A stretch of DNA of 64,000 nt from NCBI RefSeq assembly GCF_038005225.1, contig NZ_JBBOSU010000001.1:1414001-1478000 (forward strand). Reading direction: 5' to 3'. The DNA is from Solibacillus sp. FSL K6-1523. GTDB lineage: Bacteria > Bacillota > Bacilli > Bacillales_A > Planococcaceae. The notes beneath the pieces are model-generated. The model made no database searches. It saw only the letters and a list, made by a program, of their open reading frames with translations, and was not told where the DNA came from. The stretch's first letter is position 1. Each line of letters begins with the position of its first letter. Shown piece after piece: positions 1 to 8,111 of the stretch. Made by a program: the position numbers and the translations under genes.

Positions 1-141
1 GGCGATATTGTCATTATTATTTCCTATGTGTATGTCGATAATAAAGAAGTAGCTGACCACCATCCAACCGTAGCCATTATGGGCGACAATAATGTGATTG
101 AGCAAATGATTGACTACGAGCCCGAAGCAACCGTACTTTAA
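1..141 (+). CDS. panD: Aspartate 1-decarboxylase, C-terminal part (window edge)
   Basis: Frame 1 is open from the first base to TAA at 139-141 and encodes the last 46 residues of PanD, which makes beta-alanine from aspartate for pantothenate. The VIIISY segment and the ending with IEQM...EP..T.L match the PanD C-terminus. The self-cleavage Gly-Ser site lies upstream of the window. In B. subtilis panD is the last gene of panBCD and is followed closely by dinG; here dinG is about 18.8 kb further on. Confidence 0.9.
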   Translation, partial: GDIVIIISYVYVDNKEVADHHPTVAIMGDNNVIEQMIDYEPEATVL

Positions 142-159
142 ATTAGTTTAACTCTAAAT

Positions 160-197
160 AAAGCGCTATTTTGATGAAATATCAAAGTAGCGCTTTT
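160..197 (+). terminator. Intrinsic terminator after panD
   Basis: A GCGCTA stem with an extended A/T arm and a small loop is followed by TTTTT. It closes the panD transcript 19 bp after its stop. Confidence 0.8.
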
Positions 198-355
198 TCC
201 ATTGGGATTATTACAAATATTACATACTGAAATAAAAAATGGGTTTCTGTAATTTCCAAAAAATATCCCTGTAACCTTTCTGAAATATTAGATGAGTAGA
301 ATAGGAAGGGTTAGTAAATGTAAAAAGTACAAATGAGATGGGGGAAAAGACTTAA

Positions 356-757
356 ATGTTTCTAAAAAAAATGATTTTAAGCCTAGCCTTAATTTTAGTT
401 AGTACGGCTTTATTAGGTCAAACAACAAGTGCAGCTACAGAAGAAAAACTTGAAGATTATGAAGTAGTGAAAACATTGAATGTGGAAGCAAGCGCATTTA
501 CAGCTAACTGTTCGGGTTGTGGAGGTAAAACGGCATATGGTATAGATTTAAAGAAGAATCCAGACATTAAATTAATCGCAGTCGATCCAAAAGTGATTCC
601 ACTTGGCACGAAAGTATGGGTTGAAGGATATGGAATTGCCATTGCAGGCGATACAGGTGGTTCAATTAAAGGGAATAAAATTGATATTTTTGTGAAAACA
701 AAAACAATCGCATATAATTGGGGCAGAAAAAAAGTAGAAATTAAAATTTTAAAATAA
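356..757 (+). CDS. Exported 3D-domain protein (YuiC/YocH-type)
   Basis: 133 residues: a signal peptide (positive MFLKK start, hydrophobic core, Ala-rich cut near 26), then a short linker and a 3D domain. The three Asp that name the domain are visible in AVDP, AGDTGG and KIDIF, in the order found in the double-psi beta-barrel of MltA and the stationary-phase YuiC/YocH hydrolases. This fold cuts or binds peptidoglycan, so an extracytoplasmic cell-wall role is likely, possibly muralytic. There is no LysM or SH3 wall-binding domain, so it is a minimal version. The GGGGGAA SD lies about 8 bp before the ATG. It is monocistronic, with a terminator directly behind. Confidence 0.75.
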   Translation: MFLKKMILSLALILVSTALLGQTTSAATEEKLEDYEVVKTLNVEASAFTANCSGCGGKTAYGIDLKKNPDIKLIAVDPKVIPLGTKVWVEGYGIAIAGDTGGSIKGNKIDIFVKTKTIAYNWGRKKVEIKILK

Positions 758-765
758 ATTGATAT

Positions 766-803
766 AACACAGCGAAAGAAGCGTTCTTTCGTTGTGTTTT
801 TGT
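766..803 (+). terminator. Intrinsic terminator
   Basis: A strong stem (ACACAGCGAAAGAA paired with TTCTTTCGTTGTGT, loop GCG) is followed by a T-rich tail. It ends the 3D-domain gene. Confidence 0.9.
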
Positions 804-807
804 TTTT

Positions 808-880
808 GGCGGATAGAAAGACCAAAGTGACGGATAAAAAGGAGAAAGTGACGGATAGAAACTGAAATCTGACGGATAGG
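808..880 (+). repeat. Four-copy 21-bp intergenic repeat
   Basis: CGGATA recurs at 810, 831, 852 and 873, exactly 21 bp apart, within a looser unit GTGACGGATARAAA plus an A/G-rich spacer. Because 21 is a multiple of three, open frames on the minus strand show seven-residue repeats (LSVTFSF-like), but no SD or promoter supports their translation. Confidence 0.85.
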
Positions 881-984
881 ACGATCACTCAGCCAAACTT
901 CCCGATTAAATTCGTGGGAAAACACAGTAAAATGAATGCTAAGTTTGGTAAAATCAAAATAAAAAGAAATTCGAGGGAAATAAA

Positions 985-1941
985 ATGAAGCAAACGGTAT
1001 TATGTATCGGGGAATTGTTAATTGATTTTTTTTGCCAGCAAGTCGAAACTGATTTACAGCATGGAAAAACGTTTGAAAAACATGCAGGAGGTGCACCGGC
1101 AAATGTTTGTGCAACGATTGTTAAATTAGGTGGACAAGCAGAATTTTGTGGCAAAGTGGGGGCCGATCAGTTTGGGCAGTTTTTAGAAAGGACGTTAATA
1201 GAAGCAGGTGTAGGTGTATCCCATTTAGTTAAAGATGTACAAGTACCGACAACACTAGCTTTTGTTTCGCGCAAAAAAGATGGGGAACGAGATTTTCAAT
1301 TTTTTCGTGGGGCAGATGAACAATTGCACAGAAAGGATATTGCATTAGAAAAACTGATTGATTATCCGATTTGCCATTTTGGCTCTGCAACCGCATTGCT
1401 CTCTCCACCATTTTGCGATGTATACCGAGAAGTTTTTGAAGAGTCTATTCAACAGCAACGCTTCGTGTCATTCGATCCCAATTATCGAGCGGATTTATGG
1501 CCAAATCGCCAAGAAGAGTTTATTGAAAAGTGCAAGCTGTTTATTGCGAAAGCGGATTTCATCAAGGTGAGTGAAGAGGAATTGCTTATTTTAACGAATG
1601 AAATAAACAGAAATAAGGCTATTGGAAAATTACACGAAATGGGCGCGAACTTAATCGCTGTGACGTTAGGGAGTAAGGGATGCATTTTATCGAATGGCAA
1701 ACGTATAGAGCTAATTTCATCAATTCAAATAAATTCAATTGATTCCACTGGCGCAGGCGATGCATTTGTTGGGGCCATGCTCTATCAATTCAGTTTACTT
1801 CTAAAGCCAAAGCAAATTGATTTCGAAACATTGTATCAGCTCGTGCAATTCGCCAATTATGTAGGGGCTATTGTTTGTGAAAAAGTGGGGGCAATTGCGG
1901 CATTACCAACTTATGATGAAGTCGAAACGAGAATAAGGTGA
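985..1941 (+). CDS. PfkB-family sugar kinase, probably fructokinase
   Basis: 318 residues, the usual length of a ribokinase/PfkB enzyme that phosphorylates a sugar with ATP. The N-terminal signature is GGAPANV near residue 36 and the C-terminal ATP/catalytic signature is DSTGAGDAF at 253-261, where Asp259 is the expected general base. The sequence style (CIGELLIDF start, DPNYR in the middle) is closest to bacterial fructokinases, but 2-keto-3-deoxygluconate kinase cannot be excluded. SD GAGGGAAA sits just before the ATG. No transporter or hydrolase is adjacent, so context does not name the sugar. Confidence 0.75.
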   Translation: MKQTVLCIGELLIDFFCQQVETDLQHGKTFEKHAGGAPANVCATIVKLGGQAEFCGKVGADQFGQFLERTLIEAGVGVSHLVKDVQVPTTLAFVSRKKDGERDFQFFRGADEQLHRKDIALEKLIDYPICHFGSATALLSPPFCDVYREVFEESIQQQRFVSFDPNYRADLWPNRQEEFIEKCKLFIAKADFIKVSEEELLILTNEINRNKAIGKLHEMGANLIAVTLGSKGCILSNGKRIELISSIQINSIDSTGAGDAFVGAMLYQFSLLLKPKQIDFETLYQLVQFANYVGAIVCEKVGAIAALPTYDEVETRIR

Positions 1942-1956
1942 CAATGAAATGACAAA

Positions 1957-2004
1957 ACAAAACCCTATGTGACTACTCAAAAAGAGTAATCCAATAGGGT
2001 TTTG
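1957..2004 (+). terminator. Intrinsic terminator after sugar kinase
   Basis: AAAACCCTAT and ATAGGGTTTT pair around an inner ACTC/GAGT stem. Confidence 0.75.
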
Positions 2005-2123
2005 CTCTTATAAAATAGATGGTCATGTCAATGGGATGAACAGATGCAATAACTTACTTAAAATCTTTCGTCAATTGATTAATTATTTTACTTCTTGAGA
2101 ATGAGATCCATTTTGGAGTACCT

Positions 2124-2768
2124 TTATTCGATAGTGATCCCTGCACTTGCAGTACCTGTAAGTACCTGAACTACAGTAACTCCTGACACAGTAATTGAAT
2201 ACACCATTACTAAACGGTCACCCTGTGCTACAGGGATAGGCGTTAGATTTGCTGAAGCAGCAAAAACTTGACCTATAGAGACAGCACCTGTGATTGGTGG
2301 ACTTAAATCAACAGATGCAGCAGTAGCAGTGTAGATAGCACTTGTTCCAGTAGCTTTATAGATTGTAGCATTGATTGTAGTTGTTCCAACAAGGGCAACG
2401 CCTAATAGCTCTTTAAAGGAAGCAGAAATAGCAGTAATATTACCTGCACGTGGAACAACGAAAGCTTCAGTTACAACTGCAGATAAGTCTAACGTATTGC
2501 CTACAACAGCTACAGCAGGAGTCGCAGTACCAAATCCGATTTGTTGAGGTACACCTAATAAACCACCTGCAACCGTAGCTAATACGACTGACGTTAGCCC
2601 AGAAGAGAATGGGATGATGGAACCTCTGTTAACTGGTGGTACGATACAAGCTTGATCAATAGCTAAAAATGGACCAAGTTGTTGACAGTTATTTTGCCCG
2701 CCTGAGCGACCGCAACTACCTCCGCAACCACAGCCACATCCGCCTTGATTTTTATTGTTTGAAAACAT
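2124..2768 (-). CDS. Exosporium BclB C-terminal-domain-like protein
   Basis: 214 residues from the ATG chosen here, which has SD AAAGGAGGTG five bases upstream; an in-frame ATG 27 bp earlier would lie in front of that SD. Residues 1-25 are a Gly/Cys-rich head (GGCGCGCGG). From about residue 42 (GSIIPFSSG) to the end it resembles the C-terminal domain of BclB-type exosporium glycoproteins: alternating small and hydrophobic residues, an IGFG turn, and beta strands to the last residue. BclB proteins normally carry long GXX collagen repeats before this domain; here there are none. It is probably displayed on the spore surface. Function inferred from family resemblance only. Confidence 0.65.
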   Translation of the reverse strand: MFSNNKNQGGCGCGCGGSCGRSGGQNNCQQLGPFLAIDQACIVPPVNRGSIIPFSSGLTSVVLATVAGGLLGVPQQIGFGTATPAVAVVGNTLDLSAVVTEAFVVPRAGNITAISASFKELLGVALVGTTTINATIYKATGTSAIYTATAASVDLSPPITGAVSIGQVFAASANLTPIPVAQGDRLVMVYSITVSGVTVVQVLTGTASAGITIE

Positions 2769-3160
2769 TTGAACACCTCCTTTCTCCATTATCATATTTT
2801 GAAAAATGAAAGTGGCAGGGGCTATTAACTATGAGGGGGTGGTAATTTTTAAACTCTCTTATTACGGTTTTTTTCTTCAATTGAATCGTATTGTATGTCA
2901 TACAATAGGAAGAATAAAAGTGAATATCTTACAGAAATCAAAGGAGCGGCTATCGTTTAGCCTTCAAAAAAACAACAAAACGCCCACTTCGGAATCTAGA
3001 GGAATCCTAGGTGGGAGTTTTATTGTCGAAAAAGATGAATGGATGTAAACAAAAAAATATTTGACATGAAGATCTACTCATTTATATTTCGCTATATAGG
3101 TGTTCGTAATGTAAAAGAGTATTGAGAAATTAAGTTCTATCGTTTTGAATGCTATATGAT
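2769..3160. other. Intergenic region between two minus-strand genes
   Basis: It holds the upstream region of the BclB-like gene and, near its middle, a terminator for the next minus-strand gene (2977-3021). An 80-codon plus-strand open frame here has no SD and overlaps the terminator, so it is not called. Confidence 0.5.
2977..3021 (-). terminator. Terminator for the coiled-coil repeat protein gene
   Basis: AAAACtCCCAC and GTGGGcGTTTT pair; on the minus strand the stem is followed by TTGTTTTTTT. Confidence 0.65.
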
Positions 3161-4477
3161 TTAATTCCTTCTTCTAAAAAGGTTAAGAAATGAGCTAAAT
3201 CCATCTTTTTTGTGTTCCTCAGGTTCCGCTTCATTTAAATCTAAATCATTCAAAGGTTCCCCTTGAATAACATTGATTTCTGAGGATTCGGTTTGATCGC
3301 CCGTTTCTTCAATTGTTAACTCCAAGGGAACTTCATGAAACTCTTCTACTACCGCAACAACACAAGCGATATCATCATCTATTGGAGCTGCGGAATGATC
3401 TGTTGCCTCAATTATTGTATTCATAATTTCAACGTCATTAGCTTTTGGAGCGGCAGAAATGTTTATTTTTTCTGCTATTAAATTACTATTTATAGGTTCA
3501 TCAATTATTGGGACAACGGAAATAACAATTTCGTTAGCCTTAGTAGTTGTGCTTTCCATTTGATCAATTATTTGAACTGTGGGATGATCAATTTTTTCAG
3601 CTATCATCATTGAATTTTCACTGTCCTCAACAATTGGAACTGTTGAATCAACGATTTCTTCTGCTGTCGAATTATTACGATCTACTTCATCAACTATTTG
3701 AACAATGGAACTACTCGCTTCACTAGCTATGTCTATTGGTGGATTTTGCGTAGGTTCATTTTTATAAATTGGAATTTCATGAACAGAAGATTCATTTTTA
3801 AAATGAAATGATGAAGTATTTGAAATATTTTTATATAAACCATTATACATATGGCTTGGGTGCGTACCAATGGATTGAAAGTATTGATGATTAAAATGTC
3901 GTTCTTCTGGAGGATTTTGTGTAGTTGGATTGCTTGCAACGGGTTTATCGATAAAGTCTTCTGGCTTCGTGCTACGAGCGAGCCCAGCTAATTTTTGCAA
4001 TTGCATATAAGATGGTGAATTATTTTTGAGTAAAAATGGCTCTTTCACTTGTGGGATTTCCTCATGATTTTTAAAAGCTTGAATGGTAAAAAATGAAGGA
4101 GGATTCTCGGTGCTTTGATTACTATTTACGTTTGGTGGGTCATCCATCTCAACTTTTAAATCCTTTTTTAACAACAATGAAATTTCTTGATTCATCTCAT
4201 CAACGGTTTGGCTCAGTATGTCAATTTGATTGGCAATTTGTTTTACTTTCTCCCCGTATCCACCATCGAATGGTGTGCCTTGGTTTTCATCTACTGTTTT
4301 AGCGAGCCCTTCAAGATGTGCGATTTGAATTTTGAAGCCGTCGAATTCCTCCTTCTTAGTTAGAAACTCTTCAATAGAAGTGCCCTTTTTTAATGTCGTT
4401 AACGTTTCCCTATATACAGCGATTTTTTGTTTCAGTCTTTCAATATTTTGTGTGGAGTACAATTTTGTATCTCCCAT
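3161..4477 (-). CDS. Acidic coiled-coil protein with about six degenerate 21-22-residue repeats
   Basis: 438 residues, not a family I recognise. Residues 1-110 are predicted helical coiled coil (many Lys/Glu/Leu heptads). Residues about 115-235 are low-complexity, Asn/Pro/Ser-rich linker. Residues about 255-395 contain roughly six copies of a unit of the form VPIIDE...N...AEKI. The unit is acidic and Val/Ile-rich. The end has two acidic stretches and a basic FRRRN tail. There is no signal peptide and no membrane segment. SD GGAAGGAG is 7 bp before the ATG. Its position between a BclB-like gene and other Cys/beta proteins suggests a spore-coat or exosporium structural role, which is inference. 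Confidence 0.6.
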   Translation of the reverse strand: MGDTKLYSTQNIERLKQKIAVYRETLTTLKKGTSIEEFLTKKEEFDGFKIQIAHLEGLAKTVDENQGTPFDGGYGEKVKQIANQIDILSQTVDEMNQEISLLLKKDLKVEMDDPPNVNSNQSTENPPSFFTIQAFKNHEEIPQVKEPFLLKNNSPSYMQLQKLAGLARSTKPEDFIDKPVASNPTTQNPPEERHFNHQYFQSIGTHPSHMYNGLYKNISNTSSFHFKNESSVHEIPIYKNEPTQNPPIDIASEASSSIVQIVDEVDRNNSTAEEIVDSTVPIVEDSENSMMIAEKIDHPTVQIIDQMESTTTKANEIVISVVPIIDEPINSNLIAEKINISAAPKANDVEIMNTIIEATDHSAAPIDDDIACVVAVVEEFHEVPLELTIEETGDQTESSEINVIQGEPLNDLDLNEAEPEEHKKDGFSSFLNLFRRRN

Positions 4478-4637
4478 TGTAATTCACTCCTTCCAGTCCA
4501 TTCATATTTTATTGGAAATGTATTCGTTATGTTACAAATGTCTCGATATTTTGTATTTTTTTCTGTTAGCTAGCAGTTCGAAACGCTCCTCTAAAGGAAG
4601 TGGCAAAATACAAGATGAAGTTATTTAAAAGCCCATG

Positions 4638-4664
4638 CACCAATAACTGCAACCGCATATGCTA
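4638..4664 (+). promoter_or_regulatory. Possible sigma-K type promoter
   Basis: CATATGCTA (4656-4664) fits the CATANNNTA -10 of mother-cell sigma-K. A CACC at 4638-4641 could be the AC-type -35, although the spacing is one or two bases short. The implied start near 4671 leaves a short leader before the SD at 4690. This would fit late mother-cell expression of the next gene. Confidence 0.35.
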
Positions 4665-4705
4665 CAAACGAAAGACAAAAAAAATAAATGGAGGTGCCAA
4701 AAAAG

Positions 4706-5350
4706 ATGCAAGAGATTAAGCCATCACATGATCGACGTGAATATATTTGTATCAATGTTGATAAGGTATACGACTGGGTTGTAAAGGAACTATCGTTTGA
4801 TTTTTCTCCAGCAGGACCAATTTCTTTTCCAGGTGTAACACCACCAGTAGACTTTACTGGAGCAGCTGTTACATGTAAAGTGACACCATCTGCAACGAAT
4901 CCAATCGTTATTTTGAATCGTGAAGATCGCACATTTACAATTGAAGGTTCACGTGTATGTTTACAACACCTGAGTGTTCAAAAGAATTTTGATGTTACTC
5001 TTATAGTTACATTACCGAATGGAACAATGTATACGAGTGCAGCGATTCCTGTTACGCGATGTGAACAAGTTACATTGTGCGCGCCTAAAGGGACAGATGT
5101 AGAAATTACGTACACAGATTTAGATTGCTTCGTATGTACGACAGGAACGCTTACTGCTACAGCAGGATTCATTTCGTTTACTGCTTTATCAATTTCAGTG
5201 TCAGTTTGCCAAAGTATCCAGTCAACATTCCCAGTAACTGTTGAATTTTTAGCAAATTACTGCGAACCACGAGCAGATTTACCAAGTTCATGCTCGCCAA
5301 CAGGTCGACCAAAGCAATGTCACGGACTATTCCCAAGTACTAATTGTTAA
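4706..5350 (+). CDS. Cys-containing beta-strand protein, probable spore surface component
   Basis: 214 residues. The upstream ATG at 4688 overlaps the SD (GGAGGTG, 4690-4696), so the ATG at 4706, nine bases behind the SD, is the start. After a short charged head comes YICINVDKVYDWVV, a motif I associate with uncharacterised proteins of spore-formers. The rest is Thr/Val-rich alternating beta sequence with about twelve Cys, ending in a Cys/Pro tail (SSCSP, CHG, STNC). There is no signal peptide. Cys-rich beta proteins without export signals in sporulators are often cross-linked coat or exosporium proteins. Function unproven. Confidence 0.6.
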   Translation: MQEIKPSHDRREYICINVDKVYDWVVKELSFDFSPAGPISFPGVTPPVDFTGAAVTCKVTPSATNPIVILNREDRTFTIEGSRVCLQHLSVQKNFDVTLIVTLPNGTMYTSAAIPVTRCEQVTLCAPKGTDVEITYTDLDCFVCTTGTLTATAGFISFTALSISVSVCQSIQSTFPVTVEFLANYCEPRADLPSSCSPTGRPKQCHGLFPSTNC

Positions 5351-5381
5351 TTGTGCTAACACAGTAAAAAAAAACATACGA

Positions 5382-5414
5382 TAAAGAGAGGGATTATCCT
5401 CTCTTTATTTTTTT
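5382..5414 (+). terminator. Intrinsic terminator
   Basis: TAAAGAGAGG and CCTCTCTTTA pair around a 6-base loop, followed by a run of seven T. Confidence 0.9.
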
Positions 5415-5491
5415 CGTTTAATGGAATAATGGATGTCCGTTACATAAGCTTTAGATTGTATGATTGTAAATTAAAAAAGGGGGAGTTAATT

Positions 5492-6067
5492 ATGATGATT
5501 AACCAGGATCATGTAGAAGTGAAAATAGCAGAGCTTCAAAATCAAACGGCGGCCTATGTATTTGAAATTCAGCAATTGATAGCAGGACTTTCGATAGTTT
5601 CAAATGCCAATGTCATCAGCTATTTTACGGCATCAGTAAATATTTCTCATGATGCAGAACAGGAGAGCTTATGTCTAGGGAATTACCATATCCGTAATAT
5701 TGGCAATGAGCCATTAACGAATATATATTTTTGCATGAAGTTACCTGAAAATTCACCATTTTCCTTCTCAGGGCAGTATGTTTATGAACACTTCAGCCAA
5801 AATTTAAAAAATTCGGCGAGTTGGGAGCGAATGAATGATCGAGCGAACAAAGAAGAGTTTTGGTTAAAACCATTAAATAATGCGTCCCTTGAACCGAATG
5901 AAACGATTGTATTTCCAAACTTCCAACTAAAATGGGCGAATAGCACATCGTATGCGGGCACGATTACGGGCGTTACGTATTGCGATCAATTGAAAGAGGG
6001 AGTACCAGCGATTAATCCAATCAATCTAAGTGGTAGCGGTTTTATACAGGAGGATGAACATGAGTGA
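5492..6067 (+). CDS. Hypothetical beta-rich protein, first gene of a three-gene unit
   Basis: 191 residues from the ATG behind SD GGGGGAG (5479-5485); a longer frame upstream lacks an SD. I do not recognise the family. Residues 1-35 are helical. The remainder looks like a beta-sandwich: hydrophobic strands alternate with Asn/Ser turns, and the N..LEPNETI..F segment resembles surface or adhesion domains. There is no export signal. It overlaps the next start by 8 bp, so the two are translationally coupled. Its neighbours suggest a structural spore or envelope role, which is inference. Confidence 0.6.
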   Translation: MMINQDHVEVKIAELQNQTAAYVFEIQQLIAGLSIVSNANVISYFTASVNISHDAEQESLCLGNYHIRNIGNEPLTNIYFCMKLPENSPFSFSGQYVYEHFSQNLKNSASWERMNDRANKEEFWLKPLNNASLEPNETIVFPNFQLKWANSTSYAGTITGVTYCDQLKEGVPAINPINLSGSGFIQEDEHE

Positions 6068-6350
6068 ACTAAATAATCAACAAACGGAAGGATTGATTGG
6101 TGAATTTTTGAAGGAGCAGTTGACACATGTGAAAAAATCTAATAATGGAGAAAATAACAGTTTTGTGTTCTTAGAAAAAAGTACGCTTAATGTGCTATTA
6201 GAGTATCTGTTGACAGGAAATAAGCGAAGTGCAAATGCCGTGATGAATGACGAATTTGGGGGAGTCATTGTGGCAAAATTGGATGAAATGATTGAAAATA
6301 ACAAAATGGAATTTGAAGATATCATAAATAAGCTAAAAAACCTATCATGA
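6060..6350 (+). CDS. Small hypothetical protein, coupled to its neighbours
   Basis: 96 residues, starting at an ATG that overlaps the end of the previous gene and has SD AGGAGGA six bases upstream. An in-frame upstream codon exists but has no SD. The protein is mostly helical and charged, with one hydrophobic helix near residues 45-56. It has no Cys, signal peptide or membrane span. The next gene starts 15 bp after its stop. Family unknown. Confidence 0.6.
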   Translation: MSELNNQQTEGLIGEFLKEQLTHVKKSNNGENNSFVFLEKSTLNVLLEYLLTGNKRSANAVMNDEFGGVIVAKLDEMIENNKMEFEDIINKLKNLS

Positions 6351-6365
6351 TTAGGAGGCACTACG

Positions 6366-7202
6366 GTGGATAATGAAAGCGTCAATATGAATGATACTTT
6401 TCAAATGCAACAATTAATCATTTTTTTGAAAGCGGAGTTAGCCAAATATAAAAATGAAGTAACGAAACATCAAGAAAGCGATTATTATTCACTTGTAGTA
6501 AGACTCGATGAAGAAAATAGTCAATTACAAAATCAAAATAAAGAATATTCCATCGAAATTTTGAAGTTAAAAAAAGAATTTGAAAATAAAACGAAAAATC
6601 ATAATGAAATTATGTACACGCAGGAATTACAACGATTAAAACAAATTGCTGCCATAGAAAATTTATTGAAAGAAAAGGAAGAATTAAGGGCGTTAAATAA
6701 ACAATTGTTGGATGAGTTAAAGACAGTGCAAGATGAGCTAGGCACGAAGAAAGAAAGTACAAACTTCATAAGTGAGGTTAATTTTAATGCGGTTATTGAA
6801 AATCTCGAACAGAAGTTGTTTCATTTCACCGAAGAAACGGGGAAAAAGATGACAGCTGCTATTAAAAATCTCGAAAGGGTTCAGAAAGAAGAAAACGAGT
6901 CGAATCAAATAAACACATATTTAATGAAAGAAAACGAAGAAAAAAGTGAAGAAATTACAAAACTCCAAAATGAAATCAACAGTTTAAAACAGCAAAATGC
7001 AAATCCGCAACAAAGTGAATCTTCCCTTCGAAATGGGAAATACGCAAAAAACACGCATTTACTTGCCTATTTAGATGCACAAATGAAGAAGATGTTGGAG
7101 CAGTCCATTGATTTCGAGGAACAATTGGATGTAAAATTACGTATCCTAAATGAGCTCGAACAAAAATTAAATCAGCTTACAGACGAAATTGAAGGGCGAT
7201 AA
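6366..7202 (+). CDS. Long coiled-coil protein, GTG start
   Basis: 278 residues, starting at GTG with SD AGGAGG seven bases upstream. Nearly the whole chain (about 12-220 and 228-275) is predicted alpha-helical coiled coil: dense Glu/Lys/Gln with Leu/Ile at heptad positions. There is no signal peptide, membrane helix or enzymatic motif. It is the last gene of the three-gene unit and is followed by a terminator. It is likely a scaffold or filament-forming protein; a spore-coat link is inferred only from location. Confidence 0.65.
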   Translation: MDNESVNMNDTFQMQQLIIFLKAELAKYKNEVTKHQESDYYSLVVRLDEENSQLQNQNKEYSIEILKLKKEFENKTKNHNEIMYTQELQRLKQIAAIENLLKEKEELRALNKQLLDELKTVQDELGTKKESTNFISEVNFNAVIENLEQKLFHFTEETGKKMTAAIKNLERVQKEENESNQINTYLMKENEEKSEEITKLQNEINSLKQQNANPQQSESSLRNGKYAKNTHLLAYLDAQMKKMLEQSIDFEEQLDVKLRILNELEQKLNQLTDEIEGR

Positions 7203-7230
7203 ATGAAGTATTACGATAGGAAATAAAATA

Positions 7231-7280
7231 AGTACTTGCCATTTATGGGATATGACAAACCATGGGTGGCAAGTATTTTT
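7231..7280 (+). terminator. Intrinsic terminator
   Basis: TACTTGCCA and TGGCAAGTA pair with a long loop, then TTTTT. It closes the 5492-7202 unit. Confidence 0.7.
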
Positions 7281-7284
7281 ATGT

Positions 7285-7764
7285 TTAATTTTCCGCTTTA
7301 TTATTGCTAATTTCGACTGGTTTCAATCGGAATTTTAAATAAAATGAGCCGAGTGCAGAAATACATAAGCATGCTAAAAATGTCCAGACGTTAAAAAAGA
7401 GATGATTTGTAAAAGGATTTAAATAGCCGATTTCATATTCAAAATATGGTTGGATTTTTTGTTTGAATTGAAAAATTCGGTAAACGGTAAAACTGACTAA
7501 TAAGACAAAGGAAGTAAAGTAAATCGTTTTCAATATATCAACATTTAATTGGAAGTGATCATGGATTTTTTCAAATACCAACATCAATTTAAAAAAGAAA
7601 TATAAAATGATCAAAAATGGAAAGGCAATAAAGAACAACGCAACATTGCCCCCGCCATTTAAATTTGACGGATCAAATGGGACAGTTAATAGATTTGTTA
7701 TTGCAAACGCGGCAATTGTGATAAAACCTGACACAATGAAACCGAGCCAAAAAAGTATCCTCAT
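7285..7764 (-). CDS. Four-helix membrane protein of unknown function
   Basis: 159 residues with four hydrophobic segments (about 5-25, 42-63, 82-103, 125-145). Both termini are probably cytoplasmic. There are no Cys pairs, transporter signatures or enzymatic motifs. SD AGGAGGA lies 7 bp before the ATG. It is a single gene convergent with the preceding coiled-coil gene. Family not recognised. Confidence 0.6.
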   Translation of the reverse strand: MRILFWLGFIVSGFITIAAFAITNLLTVPFDPSNLNGGGNVALFFIAFPFLIILYFFFKLMLVFEKIHDHFQLNVDILKTIYFTSFVLLVSFTVYRIFQFKQKIQPYFEYEIGYLNPFTNHLFFNVWTFLACLCISALGSFYLKFRLKPVEISNNKAEN

Positions 7765-8111
7765 AATGATTTCCTCCTAAAAAGTCCACTTGTCATTTAA
7801 TGCGATACGTTTTATTTCTACTTAATGTATCAATTCACCTCTAATAGTTGAGGTTTATTTGTTTTTATAAAATGTAACCCCTCCTAGTAAAACAAAATCC
7901 AAACTCTCTCAAATACTAGCCACAACTTCCTATCCCTCATTTCACTTTAGATTGTCCGCACATATTTTGGTAAATACTCTAAATTGAAGTATTAAACAAC
8001 CAAAAGTTAGTAATACTGAAAAATAGAAATATGTACCACCATTCAAATGGAGCATAGTCATAGCTAAAAAATAATAAGTGGATTTTTGAAGTTTGAAGAA
8101 AGTGAGGAATT
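7765..8111. other. Divergent intergenic region upstream of the germination operon
   Basis: A/T-rich spacer between two divergently transcribed genes. GerA-type operons are normally read by forespore sigma-G. I looked for a GNATR / CATNNTA pair near 8040-8080 and found only imperfect versions, so no promoter is called. Confidence 0.4.

Noticed and set aside
457-1114. Two minus-strand open frames over the 21-bp repeat with heptad-like peptides
   Set aside because: They arise because the repeat length is a multiple of three, lack SDs, and overlap a terminator and well-supported genes.
2806-3048. 80-codon plus-strand frame
   Set aside because: No SD, runs through a terminator hairpin, no recognisable protein features.
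8000-8111. Sigma-G promoter for the ger operon
   Set aside because: Expected from biology, but only poor matches to the -35 and -10 elements are present.
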